The notes under the pieces were generated by a model. That model was not told where the DNA came from, made no database searches, and was given only the letters and a program-made list of their open reading frames with translations. From Lepus europaeus (Eukaryota; Chordata; Mammalia; Lagomorpha; Leporidae), in the NCBI RefSeq assembly GCF_033115175.1, contig NC_084834.1:42452077-42516076 (forward strand): DNA of 64,000 nucleotides. Reading direction: 5' to 3'. This document shows positions 1 to 10,692 of the stretch, piece after piece (position 1 is the stretch's first letter; each line of letters begins with the position of its first letter). A program made the translations under genes and the position numbers.

Positions 1-285
1 TATACGGCCAGCCAGTCCTTATCTGAGCTGTTCCACTTACGATCCAGCTCTCCGGTAATGGCCTGAGGAAGAAGTAGAGGATGGCCCAAGTGTTTGGGCC
101 CCTGCACCTTTGTGGGAGACCTGGAAGAAGCTTCTGGCTCCTGGCTTTGGATGGGCCCAGCTCCAGCAGTTATGGTCACTTAAGGGGTGAACTAGTATAT
201 GGAAGACTTTTCTCTTTGTCCTTCCCGCTCTCTGTCTGTAACCCTGCCTCTCAAATAAATAAATCAAATTTAAAAAAATTAAGAA
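1..285 (+). mobile_element. C-repeat SINE (older CSINE), head cut by window edge
   Basis: The segment has the SINE body order: GATCCAGCTCTC, GATGGCCCAAGT, CTCCTGGCTTTGG, a pyrimidine-rich tract, then an A-rich tail (AAATAAATAAATC). The tRNA-like head with A and B boxes lies mostly to the left of the window. It is non-coding and non-autonomous, moved by L1 machinery. The forward and reverse reading frames here are repeat-derived. Confidence 0.88.
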
Positions 286-718
286 AAGAAAATAGAATGT
301 GTACTTAAGAATTTTTCTCTTTATCTGTAACATTATACAACTAAGATAATAAGACTCATCTGAGAGGACCCATTCAATCTAATCTACTTTTTTCTTGGAG
401 AGCGTATATGAGTATTTTTGTATCCTCATATAAGTATAGAAAACATAAAAGCACATTCAAAATATAAATTTAGGTCATATTCTTGCAAAAATGTTTCAAG
501 TATCCAAACAAAATATTAGATCTTCTGTTTTATAACTTACTATTCAACATATTAACTAAGTTTGGTAGCTATATATTGCATAATAAACTCTTTTTTTGGT
601 TGTCTCATGCTTTAATAACTAATAATTAACTATTTTCTCTTTCTACCATTATCTTTAAGGATTCAGTATATTTTTGGGTAATTCAGAATGTTTGTCAAAA
701 TGAATTGAAAGAAACGTT
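286..718. other. AT-rich spacer, nothing recognised
   Basis: I see no coding frame, RNA gene or clear repeat in this stretch. Confidence 0.5.
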
Positions 719-838
719 CATTTTGATGCTAAAATAAATTGAAATCCATGAATATGTGGTGTTATTAAAAGCCTCATGGAATATATATATATTATAAAAA
801 AGTCATGGATTTAAGTATTTTTGCACCAAAATAAACTT
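719..838. mobile_element. Mariner-type miniature element remnants, two halves in opposite orientation
   Basis: Positions 719-757 read in the sense of the mariner end region (ATTTTGATGC..GAAATCCATGAATATG). Positions 765-838 read as its reverse complement (CTCATGGA..CATGGATTTAAG..TTTTTGCACC..AATAAAC). The same words occur at 8250, 34834 and inside the decayed mariner at 45208-45310. It is either a palindromic miniature or two partial copies. No transposase is encoded. Confidence 0.5.
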
Positions 839-866
839 TCTCTCTCCCTCTCTTTCTCTCTCTCTG
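838..866 (+). repeat. CT-rich simple repeat
   Basis: A run of TCTCTC with two CCCTC interruptions lies directly before a minus-strand SINE. It could be the remnant tail of a plus-strand SINE. Confidence 0.7.
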
Positions 867-871
867 TAAAA

Positions 872-1172
872 ATTCACATATGTATTTATTTGAAAGGAAG
901 GTTACCTACTAGAGGGAGGGACAGAGACAAGGATCTTGCATCTGCTGGTTCATTCAAATGCCCGCAACAGCTGGGGCTAAAACTCCTGAAGACAAGAGAC
1001 TCGTACTCCATTAAAGTTTCCCACATAGGTGGCAGGGGCTGATGCACTGAAGTCATTAATTGCTGCCTCTAAGCATGCACATTCGCAGGAAGCTGGATCA
1101 GAAATGAGGATGTGTTTCAATTTCAGGCACCTTAAATGGGATGCAGCCATACCAAACTGTGCCAAGATGACC
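872..1172 (-). mobile_element. Old, diverged C-repeat SINE
   Basis: On the plus strand the reversed SINE order is seen: TATTTATTTGAAAGG, AGAGGGAGGGACAGAGAC, CATCTGCTGGTTCA, then GGAAGCTGGATCAGAA and a decayed head near 1150. Divergence is high and the head boxes are barely readable. Confidence 0.7.
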
Positions 1173-1690
1173 ACCCTATTTTAGCATGTTTTATTTATGA
1201 GACATGTCAACTGCTAAAAGTAGTTATTAGGGAAAAATTTATTATATTATATATTTGATAGACATGGCTCAAAGCTGCAAATAATGAACTAATAGTTTAG
1301 AAAATATACAAAGGTTATAAGATAGATTTTGAAAGCAATTTATATTTTATCATTGCTAAAAGCTCAGAATGTTAATGAAAAACATGTTCTCACATACTTT
1401 AACCAAGAAAATAAAATAAATAGCTTGCAACAATTCCAATTGCTTTTTTTCTTGAGTTCAACATTTTATTTTTAAAGCTTTCAATTAATAGTGATGCTAC
1501 ATGTTTATGGGCTGCAGTGTGGCATTTCAAAACGCATAGTTAAAATGCACTGATTAAATCAGGGTGATTGAACATTTCTGCCTTTTTTATGTACTTTATG
1601 ATTGGAGCAATGGAACTCCTCCATTTGATAATAAAATATATAATAATTTTTGTGAACTATAGTCACCCCATTATGCTGTGTAATACTAGG
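1173..1690. other. AT-rich spacer, nothing recognised
   Basis: No coding frame, RNA gene or confident repeat is seen. Confidence 0.5.
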
Positions 1691-2056
1691 AAGTTTTGTT
1701 TGTTTATTTGTTTTTTGTTTTTTTTAATATAACTCTGGTTTGGGACTCATTACCCAAATCCCCTACATCCAACCTTACACCTCCCAGACTCCACTAATCA
1801 CTATTATACATTCAAATTAAATTATTTTAGCTTCCACATATTAGTGATGACATATGACATTTTTCTATCTCTGATTTATTATGTTTAACATTGTTTCTCC
1901 CAGTTCCATCCATTTTGCTTCAAATGACAGCGTCTTCTTCATTTTTACAGCTGAATAATCTTCCCTTGTGTATTTATTCAATATTTTCTTTAGTCATTCA
2001 TCTGATGATGGACAGCTTTGTTGATTCCATATCTTGGCTACTGTGAATAATGCTGC

Positions 2057-2388
2057 AGGGGGGGCCAGCACTGTGGCATAGTAAGCTAAGTCTCCACCTG
2101 CTACACTGGCTTCCCACATGGGCGCCAGTTCACGTCCCAGCTGCTGCTCTTCAGTTCCAGCTCTCTGCAAATAGACGGGGAAAGCAGTGGAAGATGTCCC
2201 AAATGTATAGGCTCATGCTATCCACATGGGAGTCCAGATGAAGCTCTTTGCTCCTGGCTTTGGCCTGGCCCATCACAGGCCATTGTGACCATGTGGGGAA
2301 TGAAACAATGGATAGAAGACTTCTCTGTCTCTCCTTCTGTCTGTATCTGTGCTTTTCAAATAAACAAATAAATAAATATTTTCAAAAA
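2057..2388 (+). mobile_element. CSINE inserted in ancient L1
   Basis: It has the full order: GGGGCCAGCACTGTGGCATA head, CATGGGCGCCAGTTC near the B box, GATGTCCCAAATG, CTCCTGGCTTTGGCC, CT tract and AAATAAACAAATAAATAAAT tail. The flanking words AATAATGCTGCA and AAATAGTGCTACA are probably a diverged target duplication in the host L1. Confidence 0.88.
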
Positions 2389-2509
2389 TAGTGCTACAGT
2401 GAACAAGGTGAAGCTGGTATCTCTGCAATACAATGATTTCCTTCCATTTGAATATATACTCAGTAGCAGGATTTATGGGTCATGTGACAATTGAATTTCT
2501 GATGTTTCT

Positions 2510-2848
2510 TTTTTTAATGTATTTATTTGAAAGGTAGAGTTACAGAGAGGCAGAGGGAGGGAGAGAGAGAGAGAGAAGGAGAGAAAGAGAATCTTTCATC
2601 CTCTGGTTCACTCCCTAAATGGCCACAGTGGGTGGAACTGGGCCTATCCAAAACCAGGAGTCAGGAGCTTCTTCTTGGTTTCCCATGCAAGTGTAGTGGC
2701 TCAAGGACTTGGGCCATTCTGTACTGCTTTCCCAGGCCATAGCAGAGAGCTGGATAAGAAGTGGAGCAGCTGAGTCTGAAACCATCACCCATATGGGATA
2801 CTAGCACTTCAGGCAGCAGCTTGTAGTGACACCAGAGTCTGAGCCCCT
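2510..2848 (-). mobile_element. CSINE inserted in ancient L1
   Basis: The reversed SINE reads ATGTATTTATTTGAAAGG, (GA)n, CATCCTCTGGTTCACTC, CAGGAGTCAGGAGCTTCTT, ACTTGGGCCATTCTG, GAGAGCTGGATAAGAAG and a decayed head ending near GAGCCCCT. The host L1 resumes immediately after with CTCCATACTATTTTTC. Confidence 0.87.
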
Positions 2849-2959
2849 CTAGTGCTTTAAGACATCTCCATACTATTTTTCCTAGTAACATCCACCCATA
2901 GTGTTTGAGTTCTCCTTTGTCTACATCGTCGTCAGCACTTGTGACTTTATAGCCATTCT

Positions 2960-3281
2960 TCTTTTTTTAGATATTTATTTATTTGAAAGACAGAGTTACA
3001 GAGAGAGATAAAGACACAGAGAGATCTTCCATCTGCTGGTTCACTCCCCAGATGGCTTCAATGGCCGGAGCTGCGCCGATCCAGAGCCAGGATCCAGGAT
3101 CTTCCTCTGGTCTCGCATGTGGGTGCAGGAGCCCAAGGACTTGGGCCATCCTCCACTGCTATTCCAGGTCATAGCAGAGAGCTGGATTGGAAGAGGAACA
3201 GCCAGGATCAGAACCAGCACCCATATGGGATGCTGGCACCTCAGTCCAGGGCTTCAACCCACTGTGCCACAGCACCGTCCC
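2960..3281 (-). mobile_element. CSINE with 15-bp target duplication
   Basis: A complete reversed SINE. The flanks CTTTATAGCCATTCT (2945-2959) and CTTTATAGCTGTTCT (3282-3296) form a diverged target-site duplication, so both ends are fixed. The insertion is in the antisense ancient L1. Confidence 0.92.
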
Positions 3282-3297
3282 CTTTATAGCTGTTCTA

Positions 3298-4340
3298 ACT
3301 GTGCTCAACTTTCTTATTCAAAATAGTATTAGAAGTATCAGAGGAGCAATTATGGAAAAGAAAAAAAAAATGGCATCAACATTGGAAAGGAAAAAATCAA
3401 AATATCCATATTTGTAGATGACATGTTTTTATACACGGCAAAACCCACACATCATCAAAAAGCTATTAGAGCTGATAAGCCAATCAAATAAGGTTGTAGA
3501 ATATAATATCAACATAGATCATTTTAACTTGATGAAAGGGAACCAAGAAATCAATCCAATTCACTATAGCTAAAAATTTACTGACAACTTTAACCAAAGA
3601 AATAAAAGACCTATTTATTGAAAAACAATAAAATACAAATGAAACAAATAGTAAAGGAAACACAGTAAAAGAGAAGATGGTCCATGTTCGTGGATTGGAA
3701 AAATTAGTAATGTTACAATGTCCATACTACTTAAGACATTCTTCAGATTCTATGCAACCCCAGCCTATTATAAATGACGTTCTTTAGAGAATTAGAAAAA
3801 TAAATCCTAAAATTCATGTGACACCATGACAGACTCAAAATAGCTAAAGCAATTCTGAGGAAAAAAGAGCTGCAGCAAATACAATACCAGACTTCAAAAC
3901 ATGTTACACAGCTACAGTAATTAAACTAGCAGATTACTGATGTAAAAACTGAAATGTAGGTCAATGGAATGGAAAATAGAGATTGCAGAAATGAATCCAT
4001 GTTCACAGTCAACTGATTTTTTTTTTTACAAATGCACGAGAAGCCTCAGAACAGCAAAGGAAACATTCAATAGAGTTAAGTGATTTCTGACAGTATTAGA
4101 GAAAATACTGCAAGCTATTTATCTGATGGAGAATTATCAGCCAGAAAATACCAGGAACTCAAAATACTCAACAAAAAAGCAACCAATTCAGGTAAGAAAT
4201 GAGCAAAGCTCCTGGATAGACAGTTCTCAAAAGAAGAAATACAAATGTCCAATAAAACATGGGAAAAAATATTCAATATCACCTGCCATCAGGAAAATGA
4301 AAATCAAAACTATAATGAATTACCACTCATTGCTCTTGTT
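3298..4340 (+). pseudogene. Ancient L1 ORF2 fragment (sense), inverted 5' piece
   Basis: It reads in the sense direction through the L1 reverse-transcriptase region (near 3410, TTTGTAGATGACATG, the FxDDM-type active-site context) to the ORF2 3' region (ATGAAAATCAAAACTATAATG at 4297-4317). Frames are broken by stops and indels. Its end abuts in L1 coordinates the start of the antisense piece at 1696-3297, so the two look like one element with a 5' inversion. Confidence 0.75.
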
Positions 4341-4794
4341 GTTGTTTAAAATGTTTTTAATTTCAATGCAACCTTTTAGTACTCTTGCAAATTATTTAAA
4401 AAGTCTATGTACATTTTTATGGTTGGTATAAACAAAAGATTCACTATATTCATATACATTTCTTTGTAATTTCAGAAAAATTAGTATCCATTCAAAACAA
4501 AGATCATTTTGGTTACAAATTATTTTTATATTAATACCAAAAATATATATCTACTTCATTTTAATTTGTATTGTAATTTAAATGACAAAAGTAAAGTGTT
4601 TATTTAAGATTTTATCTTTCAATATAGCTTGCCAGTAAACAATGAAACAATTTATTATGGAATAGATGATTACTTACTTATAGAGTGTTTTGCAATCTTG
4701 CTTTCATTAAAATCTATTAACAACATAAAACAATATACGTATCATCGATTTTGAAAACAGTACTCTGATGACTTCATAAATATGTTCCAAGCAT
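4341..4794. other. AT-rich spacer, nothing recognised
   Basis: No coding frame or recognisable repeat is seen. Confidence 0.45.
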
Positions 4795-5097
4795 TAAGAG
4801 CCTATTTTTAGCTTGGTTCTTGAGACTCCTGTGCCTCAAATTAGAGTACCTAGGTTCTGTTCTAAGTTCTGGCTGCTGACATCAGTTTCCTGTAACACTG
4901 ACACCAGAAGGCAATGATGTCTCAGGTAATTGAGTTCCTGCCACCACCCATTTGGAAGAACTGGATTGATTTACAGAACCTTGCCTTTGGCCTGGACCAG
5001 TCCTGAGTATTTCTGACATTTAGAGAGTGTATTCCTGGATAAGACCAATCTTTCTCTCCCTCTATGCCTTTCAAACAATAATAAATACAAAGCTTAT
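4795..5097 (+). mobile_element. Old, diverged C-repeat SINE
   Basis: Recognisable words are GTTCTGGCTGCTGACATC, GAGTTCCTGCCACC, TTTGGCCTGGACCAG, CTCTCCCTCTATGCCTTTCAAA and an A-rich tail. The head is decayed. It belongs to an older layer than CSINE2. Confidence 0.65.
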
Positions 5098-6021
5098 CTG
5101 TATGTGTCATTTGAAAACATTTAATAGACATCATTTTAAAAACCAAGCAAAATTTCAGATATCCATGTTCAATCAGTACCTTGCATTTGTCAATTCATTC
5201 CTTGTTTCAATACTTTGCATGTAAAAACATTGTGATTTTCATATGAAATCAACATTTACAATATATAATGCTTAGAATGAGATATGTTGCTTACTAAATT
5301 ATTTCAGACTCATAATGTTAAGCTCATTTCATAAACTTTAAACATGATTTATAATCTAAAAATATGGATGTGAAACAGTTTAGATATTTTTTCTTTCCAT
5401 ATGAAATAAAAAATAAAAAAGATAATTTTAAAATAAATGCTGAATTATGCATTTTAATTTTCACTTTCATACATAGTAGTGAAATTTCTTAATATGCTGC
5501 ATGCAGGATTAAGCCTTACACCATGCATCACATATTTTGCTCAGTGTGTCATATTTTATTCATATATTGTTTGTTTATTAATGTAGTAACCATACTGCTA
5601 TGCATAACTCCTACATTATGTCTTCAATTGTAATATTAAAATCATCATAAATTAATTCCACCTTATGGTTAAAATAAAAATCAGTTGTACAATGAGGGTA
5701 AATAAACCTTTGATATAAACACTACATAAGATGATTTTTAGAAGGAATATAATTATGTATAAATATACATATATTTACACACAAAGACAGATAAATTCAT
5801 ATAAAAACATACCTCTATATTTTATTGAAAACTAAATCCTTCATTTGTTTATATATAGAAATATTTATGAACATCAATAAACCATTTTCCATTAAAATGA
5901 AGTGCCCCCTCCAGTTAAATCAGTTGCTGATTTCCAAGTTCTATGTTGCTTTTCAAAACCCAAAGATTCTAAAAAAAGTAGTTATTCAATGCATCTTGAA
6001 ATAATTGACGATACTCTTTAC
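5098..6021. other. AT-rich spacer, nothing recognised
   Basis: About 0.9 kb of AT-rich sequence without a coding signal or clear repeat. Confidence 0.5.
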
Positions 6022-6036
6022 AAAAAAATGCATAAG

Positions 6037-6391
6037 GGGCCGGCGCCGCAGCTCACTAGGCTAATCCTCCGCCTTGCGGCGCTGGCACACCGGGTTCTAG
6101 TCCCGGTTGGGGCACCGATCCTGTCCTGGTTGCCCCTCTTCCAGGCCAGCTCTCTGCTGTGGCCAGGGAGTGCAGTGGAGGATGGCCCAAGTCCTTGGGC
6201 CCTGCACCCCATGGGAGACCAGGAGAAGCACCTGGCTCCTGCCATCGGATCAGCGCGGTGCGCTGGCCGCAGCGCGCCTACCGCGGCGGCCATTGGAGGG
6301 TGAACCAACGGCAAAAGGAAGACCTTTCTCTCTGTCTCTCTCTCTCACTGTCCACTCTGCCTGTAAAAAATTAAAAAAAAATAATAAAATA
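6037..6391 (+). mobile_element. Young CSINE2, full length, 15-bp perfect target duplication
   Basis: The head is intact, with an A-box-like stretch CAGCTCACTAGGC and a B-box-like GGTTCTAGTCC at 6093-6103 (Pol III internal promoter of tRNA origin). The GC-rich body, CT tract and A-rich tail follow. AAAAAAATGCATAAG occurs at 6022-6036 and 6392-6406. High CpG content and perfect duplications indicate recent insertion. Confidence 0.96.
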
Positions 6392-6679
6392 AAAAAAATG
6401 CATAAGAAAAGGCTGTTAATTTTGAATTAGAATCAACCACAGACTTGGGGTATTGTGTATGTATCATTTTAGAGTAATAACCTCATTCAATTATTTTTAA
6501 AATAAAGATCATATTGTCTATTTTTATTAACATACAATATAAAATGATAACAAATAACTACCTATAAACTGTCATGACGTAATATATATTTTGGAAAATA
6601 TTTTTATCTAAAATGCTTTATTACATCAAATGTCATTTCATTTTGAAAAAATAAAGCAAATGTCAATTTAAAATAGATT

Positions 6680-6998
6680 AAGTGGGTGGACACTTGGTGC
6701 AGCAGATAATATGACTCTTTTTTCAATGCCTGTATCCCTTCTTCATCAGAGTTCTGGCTTTGGTCCTGATTCGTACTTCCTGTTAATTAATGTTCACTCT
6801 GTGAGAAAAAAGGAGATGGCTCCAGTGCTTGGATTCCTGACATCCACATGGAAGACTTGGGAGACCGGAATGAATTCCCAGCTTCCAGTTTGCACAGCCC
6901 TGAATGTTAGAACCCGCAGTCAGGTGTATTCCTCCATAGAAAATTTGCATCATATTCTTCCATGTACTCAGTTACAAAACCAATGTCTCTAAACTTTT
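6680..6998 (+). mobile_element. Very old C-repeat SINE remnant
   Basis: Weakly preserved order: GGACACTTGGTGCAGCAG head-like, GAGTTCTGGCTTTG, GATGGCTCCAGTGCTTGG, CACATGGAAGACTTGGG. The tail has decayed. Confidence 0.5.
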
Positions 6999-8244
6999 TT
7001 CTTGATGCTGAATGTCCAGGATAAAATGTAAAATGGAAAGTCAGATGTGAAAACAATATGAAGGAAGTTTATAACTGATAATTCTTAGGTGGAATTCTAT
7101 TGTATCGTTATCAATCCAAGGTCTAAGTATACAAGTTATCTTGTAGCTTTCCTTTGCCAAGTGTTAATTTTTTATTATTATTTTTTCACTTAAATTGCAA
7201 TCCATCAATGATCCTGACTTTTTAATGTTCAGTATGACAACACCTCCCCTATTGATAATTAAACATTTTGGCTCAAGTAAATTATTAAAGTCTAGGACTC
7301 CAAGTTACTATTATCAGTAAAAACTTACAGAGAAAACATTGGCATAATTTTTCAACCATTTTAAGCTATCTCTTCATTGTCCTACTTGGGTTTATTATCC
7401 TTGCTTTATTATGAATTCAGCAAAATCTATAAAAGTGTTATCATATTCAACATTTCCCATTGTCTATAATGTGTGAGTTTTCAGAATACTTAATATGACA
7501 TATTGTCAAGAGTAAAAGTAATAATGTATTTTTAAATGCAAATAAATGACAGTTAAAATGTATTAGAGAATTACATAGACAGTAACATATTCAGTGAATG
7601 ATGCCAATGACATTTTGCATATATATAAGAAGGTAGAAATTGTTTATTCTGGCTGACCTTTTCTTTATACATTATGTACTTAAAATGATACGGTTACAGT
7701 GTTGATATGTTTCAGGAATTCAGGCTACAATTATTTATTTAGAAAAAAACATCCAAATCATTTTTCATGTTATAATTCTTTCTGTTTTGGATGCCATCCT
7801 AAAAGCCCAATGTCTAATGTAAAAGTTATCATATAAAGATACAAAGAACTTAAGGTGAGATGCTATATGAGAGGGTCCATTCTTCTTTACTCAGTACAGA
7901 ATGTTTAATTTGGTTTATAAAAGGGTTGCCTTCATGTTTATGCATCAAACAGATGGAATGCAGTTATTTTTGTCTTATATTAAGCATGGTATCTTTTTCA
8001 TATTTTCTATATTTTCAGAGATGTAGCTTGCTATTTGCAAACCTGGTAATTTGGGTTATGTACATTTTAAATTCCAACTTTATGTTAGGCCTAAAAATAG
8101 CATTCAATAGAAAAGTATTATTTTGTGTTTAAATAAATGATATTTTACTAAATTCGGCTTCATTCATAGGCAATGCACTAAGGAAAAGGATGGTTTAACG
8201 TAAAAATCTAAATTTCTATTTATCAGTGACTTACTATGCAAAGG
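6999..8244. other. AT-rich spacer
   Basis: A 90-codon frame at 7860-8132 has hydrophobic, low-complexity composition and no family resemblance. I regard it as chance. Confidence 0.5.
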
Positions 8245-8249
8245 AATAT

Positions 8250-8322
8250 CTTCAAAAGTTTCATGGAAAATGCTTGTTATCAAAAAATATACATGACTTT
8301 CAAAACTTTTTGCAACAAAATA
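8250..8322 (-). mobile_element. Mariner-type miniature element, partial
   Basis: CTTCAAAAGTTTCATGGAAAA at 8250-8270 resembles the terminal repeat, followed by a decayed CATGACTTTCAAAA and TTTTTGCAACAAAATA. This matches the reverse complement of 34834-34944. The far end is missing where the old SINE begins. Confidence 0.55.
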
Positions 8323-8324
8323 GC

Positions 8325-8630
8325 TGCCTTCTTTTTAAACAGTATTTGAGAGGCTGACAAAGAGAGAAACAGAGAGTGTTCCCTGCTTGTTGATAAATTC
8401 CCCAAATGCACGGGAGCTGGGAACTTCATTCTGGTCTCCTAAGTGGGTGGCAGATACCAAAGAAGTTGCGCTATCACCTGCAGCCTATTTGAGAGTGCAT
8501 TTGCAGAAATCCAAATTTGAGAGTGGAGCTGTGTCTCCAACTCAACTACTCTGATGTGGGATGTCACTGTCTCAGTCTGTGTCTTGAATCTTTTGAAGTA
8601 CCCTCTTATATCATGACACCAACTTTAAAA
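8325..8630 (-). mobile_element. Old C-repeat SINE
   Basis: The reversed order is readable: AGTATTTGAGAGGC, AGAGAGAAACAGAGAG, GGGAGCTGGGAACTTC, CTGGTCTCCTAAGTGGGTGG. Strongly diverged. Confidence 0.65.
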
Positions 8631-9060
8631 AGAAAAAACTCCATGTTTTTCACTTGTATTTTATTATTGTATGAAATACATAGGTGACAACAAATATTAT
8701 TGTCAAAAGGAAGAGAATTTATGGTAAGCTATTTATAAATTACTTTTGATGATAATTTAATATTTGAAAATGTAAATAAAAAAGATCAATTAAATTCTAG
8801 TTTCTCAAATTACTTGCCTAAACTGTATGGCATTTTCAAAATCAAGGTTCTCAAGGAAAATCTCAGTCACTTGTTAATTTTACTTACTAAGTTTTGTTTA
8901 TTGGTTCTAATAGTTGTCATGTTCACAATTTTAAATCCAGGTTGCAATTGCATGTGTGAAGTATTTCTGTAGAAAAAAACACTATTCTATGAGTATTACC
9001 AAGTTAATATTATTTGTTAATAAATATAAAAACAAAACATCAAAAATTTAAATTGTTCAA
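8631..9060. other. AT-rich spacer, nothing recognised
   Basis: No coding or RNA signal is seen. Confidence 0.45.
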
Positions 9061-9076
9061 ATTCCACTGGATTTTA

Positions 9077-9412
9077 TTTTATTTCTTTTTTTGACAGGCA
9101 GAGTTAGACAGTGAGAGAGAGAGAGAGACAGAGAGAAAGGTCTTCCTTCTGTTGGTTCACCCCCCAAATGGCCGCTAAGGCCAGCGTGCTGTGCCGATCC
9201 GAAGCCAGGAGCCAGGTGCTTCCTCCTGGTTTCTCATGTGGGTGCAGGAACCCAAGCACTGGGGCCATCCTCCACTGCCTTCTTGGGCCTCAGCAGAGAG
9301 CTGGACTGGAAGAGGAACAACTGGGACAGAATCGGGCTCCCCAACCAGGACTAGAACCCTGGGTGCCAGCACCGCAGGTGGAGGATTAGCCAAGTGAGCC
9401 ACAACACAGGTC
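9077..9412 (-). mobile_element. CSINE2-like SINE with target duplication
   Basis: Reversed CSINE2: TTGACAGGCAGAGTTAGACAG, GGTTCACCCCCCAAATGG, GGACTAGAACCCTGGGTGCC (B box reversed) and AGCCAAGTGAGCCACAAC head. The flanks ATTCCACTGGATTTTA (9061-9076) and ATTCCAATAGATTTTA (9413-9428) form a 16-bp duplication with two mismatches. Confidence 0.93.
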
Positions 9413-9428
9413 ATTCCAATAGATTTTA

Positions 9429-9833
9429 AAGATTAAGTTATTTACTTCCTGGAATAAAATACAGTAATCAGGTGAAAGTCTCATAATTATAGATTTACAA
9501 AAAAACTCAACAACTGTTTTTTATCTATATCAGAACTCCTACTACAGTTATTTTCTGGGTTATTTGGATTTTCTATATATAATATTCTGGTATATGTAAA
9601 TGTAGGTAATTCTACTTATTCCTTCCCAGTTTGAAAACATTTTTTACTTCTTTTTCTTGCCTCAGTTCCTTGACAAGAACTTCCAGGAATGTTGTGAAAA
9701 GCAGTGGTGAAAGCACGTATCATCTTTTCTTTGATCTTAGGGGGAATTTTTCTGTTATCCACTGTTGAGTATGATAGTAACATGACCTTTTCATATTAAG
9801 GAAATTCCCGCTGCTCTTCTTGTGTTGAGTGTT
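9429..9833 (-). pseudogene. Ancient L1 ORF2 remnant, reverse-transcriptase region (minus)
   Basis: The plus strand shows antisense ORF2 words: GGATTTTCTATATATAATAT, TTCTTTTTCTTGCCTCAGTTC, AGAACTTCCAGGAATGTTG and CAGTGGTGAAAGCACG. Stops occur in all frames. It continues after the next SINE at 10243. Confidence 0.78.
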
Positions 9834-10242
9834 ATTTTTTAAATATTTATTTGAAAATCTGAGTTATAGAAAGATGAAGAAGAGGAACAGGAAGAGGACG
9901 AGGATGAAGAAGAAGAAGAAGAAGAAGAAGAAGAAGAAGAAGAAGAAGAAGAAGAAGAAGAAGAAGGGAAAGAGAGAGAGATCTTCTATCCGCTGTTTCA
10001 CTCCCCAAATAGCTGCAAGGGCCAAGGGCTGGGCCATGCTGAAATCTGGAGGTAGGACCTTCGTCTGAGTCTCCCATTTGGATGCAGGAGCACAAGTCCT
10101 TGGGCCATTTTCTGCTGGTTTCCCAATCCATTAGCTTGGATCTGAGTTGGAAGTGGAGCAACCAGGACTGGGATCAGTGCTCTTACAGGATGCCGGCATC
10201 ATAGTCACAACTCTATCACTATGCCACAACGCAGGCTCCAAT
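9834..10242 (-). mobile_element. Old CSINE carrying a GAA expansion
   Basis: The reversed SINE begins TAAATATTTATTTGAAAATC. The purine tract, normally (GA)n, is here purine-rich and contains the (GAA)20 run at 9906-9965. Then come CTATCCGCTGTTTCACTC, AGTCCTTGGGCCATTTTC and a decayed head ending ATGCCACAACGCAGG. The host L1 continues on both sides. Confidence 0.85.
9906..9965 (+). repeat. (GAA)20 trinucleotide repeat
   Basis: Sixty bases are exactly twenty uninterrupted GAA units, followed by a further G and a GA-rich tract. On the other strand it is (TTC)20. Confidence 0.97.
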
Positions 10243-10383
10243 TCAATTACTTTATTGATCTGTTATTACATTCCTGGCATAAATCTTACTTGACTAATAT
10301 ATACAGTGTTTTCAAGGTATAATTAAATTGTGTTTGTTAGTATTTTGCTGAGCATATAATCATAGGTATTAAGAATATTGGCT
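10243..10383 (-). pseudogene. Ancient L1 ORF2 remnant (minus), continuation
   Basis: Antisense ORF2 words are ACATTCCTGGCATAAATC, TTTGTTAGTATTTTGCTGAG and TATTAAGAATATTGGCTT. They continue the same reading of L1 as 9429-9833 in order. Confidence 0.75.
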
Positions 10384-10637
10384 TGGGGCTGGTGCTGTTG
10401 AGTAGCGGGTGAGGCCACTGCCTGCTGTGCCGGTATCCTGTATGGGCGCTGGTTTGAATCTCAGCACTTCCCAACCAGCTCTCTGCTATGGCCTGGGAAT
10501 GCAGTAGAAGATGGCCCAAGTCTTGGGACCCTGTACTGATGTGAGAGACACAGAAGAAGCTCCTGGCTCTTGATTTAGAATCATCACAGCTCTAGCTATT
10601 GCAGTCATTTGGGGAGTGAAACAGCAAATAGAAGACT

Positions 10638-10692
<55 letters not shown>

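Larger units (their letters stand above)
1696..2961 (-). mobile_element. Ancient L1, 3' portion (minus), interrupted by two SINEs
   Basis: After a T-rich run (reverse of a poly-A tail) the plus strand shows antisense L1 ORF2 end words: CAGTTCCATCCATTTTGCT, TTGGCTACTGTGAATAATGC, then 2389-2508 and 2849-2961 (CTCCATACTATTTTTC, ACATCGTCGTCAGCACTTG). SINEs at 2057-2388 and 2510-2848 split it. It joins an opposed piece at about 3298. The sequence is full of stops and frameshifts and is inactive. Confidence 0.8.

Noticed and set aside
6093..6103. Intact A and B boxes in CSINE2 heads, considered as tRNA genes
   Set aside because: There is no complete acceptor stem or anticodon arm; these are tRNA-derived SINE promoters followed by a SINE body.
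7860..8132. 90-codon frame with hydrophobic segments, possible small membrane protein
   Set aside because: AT-rich chance frame with many Leu, Phe and Cys codons, no splice signals and no family resemblance.
9829..10068. 79-codon frame with a poly-lysine run
   Set aside because: It is the translation of the GAA repeat and flanking SINE.
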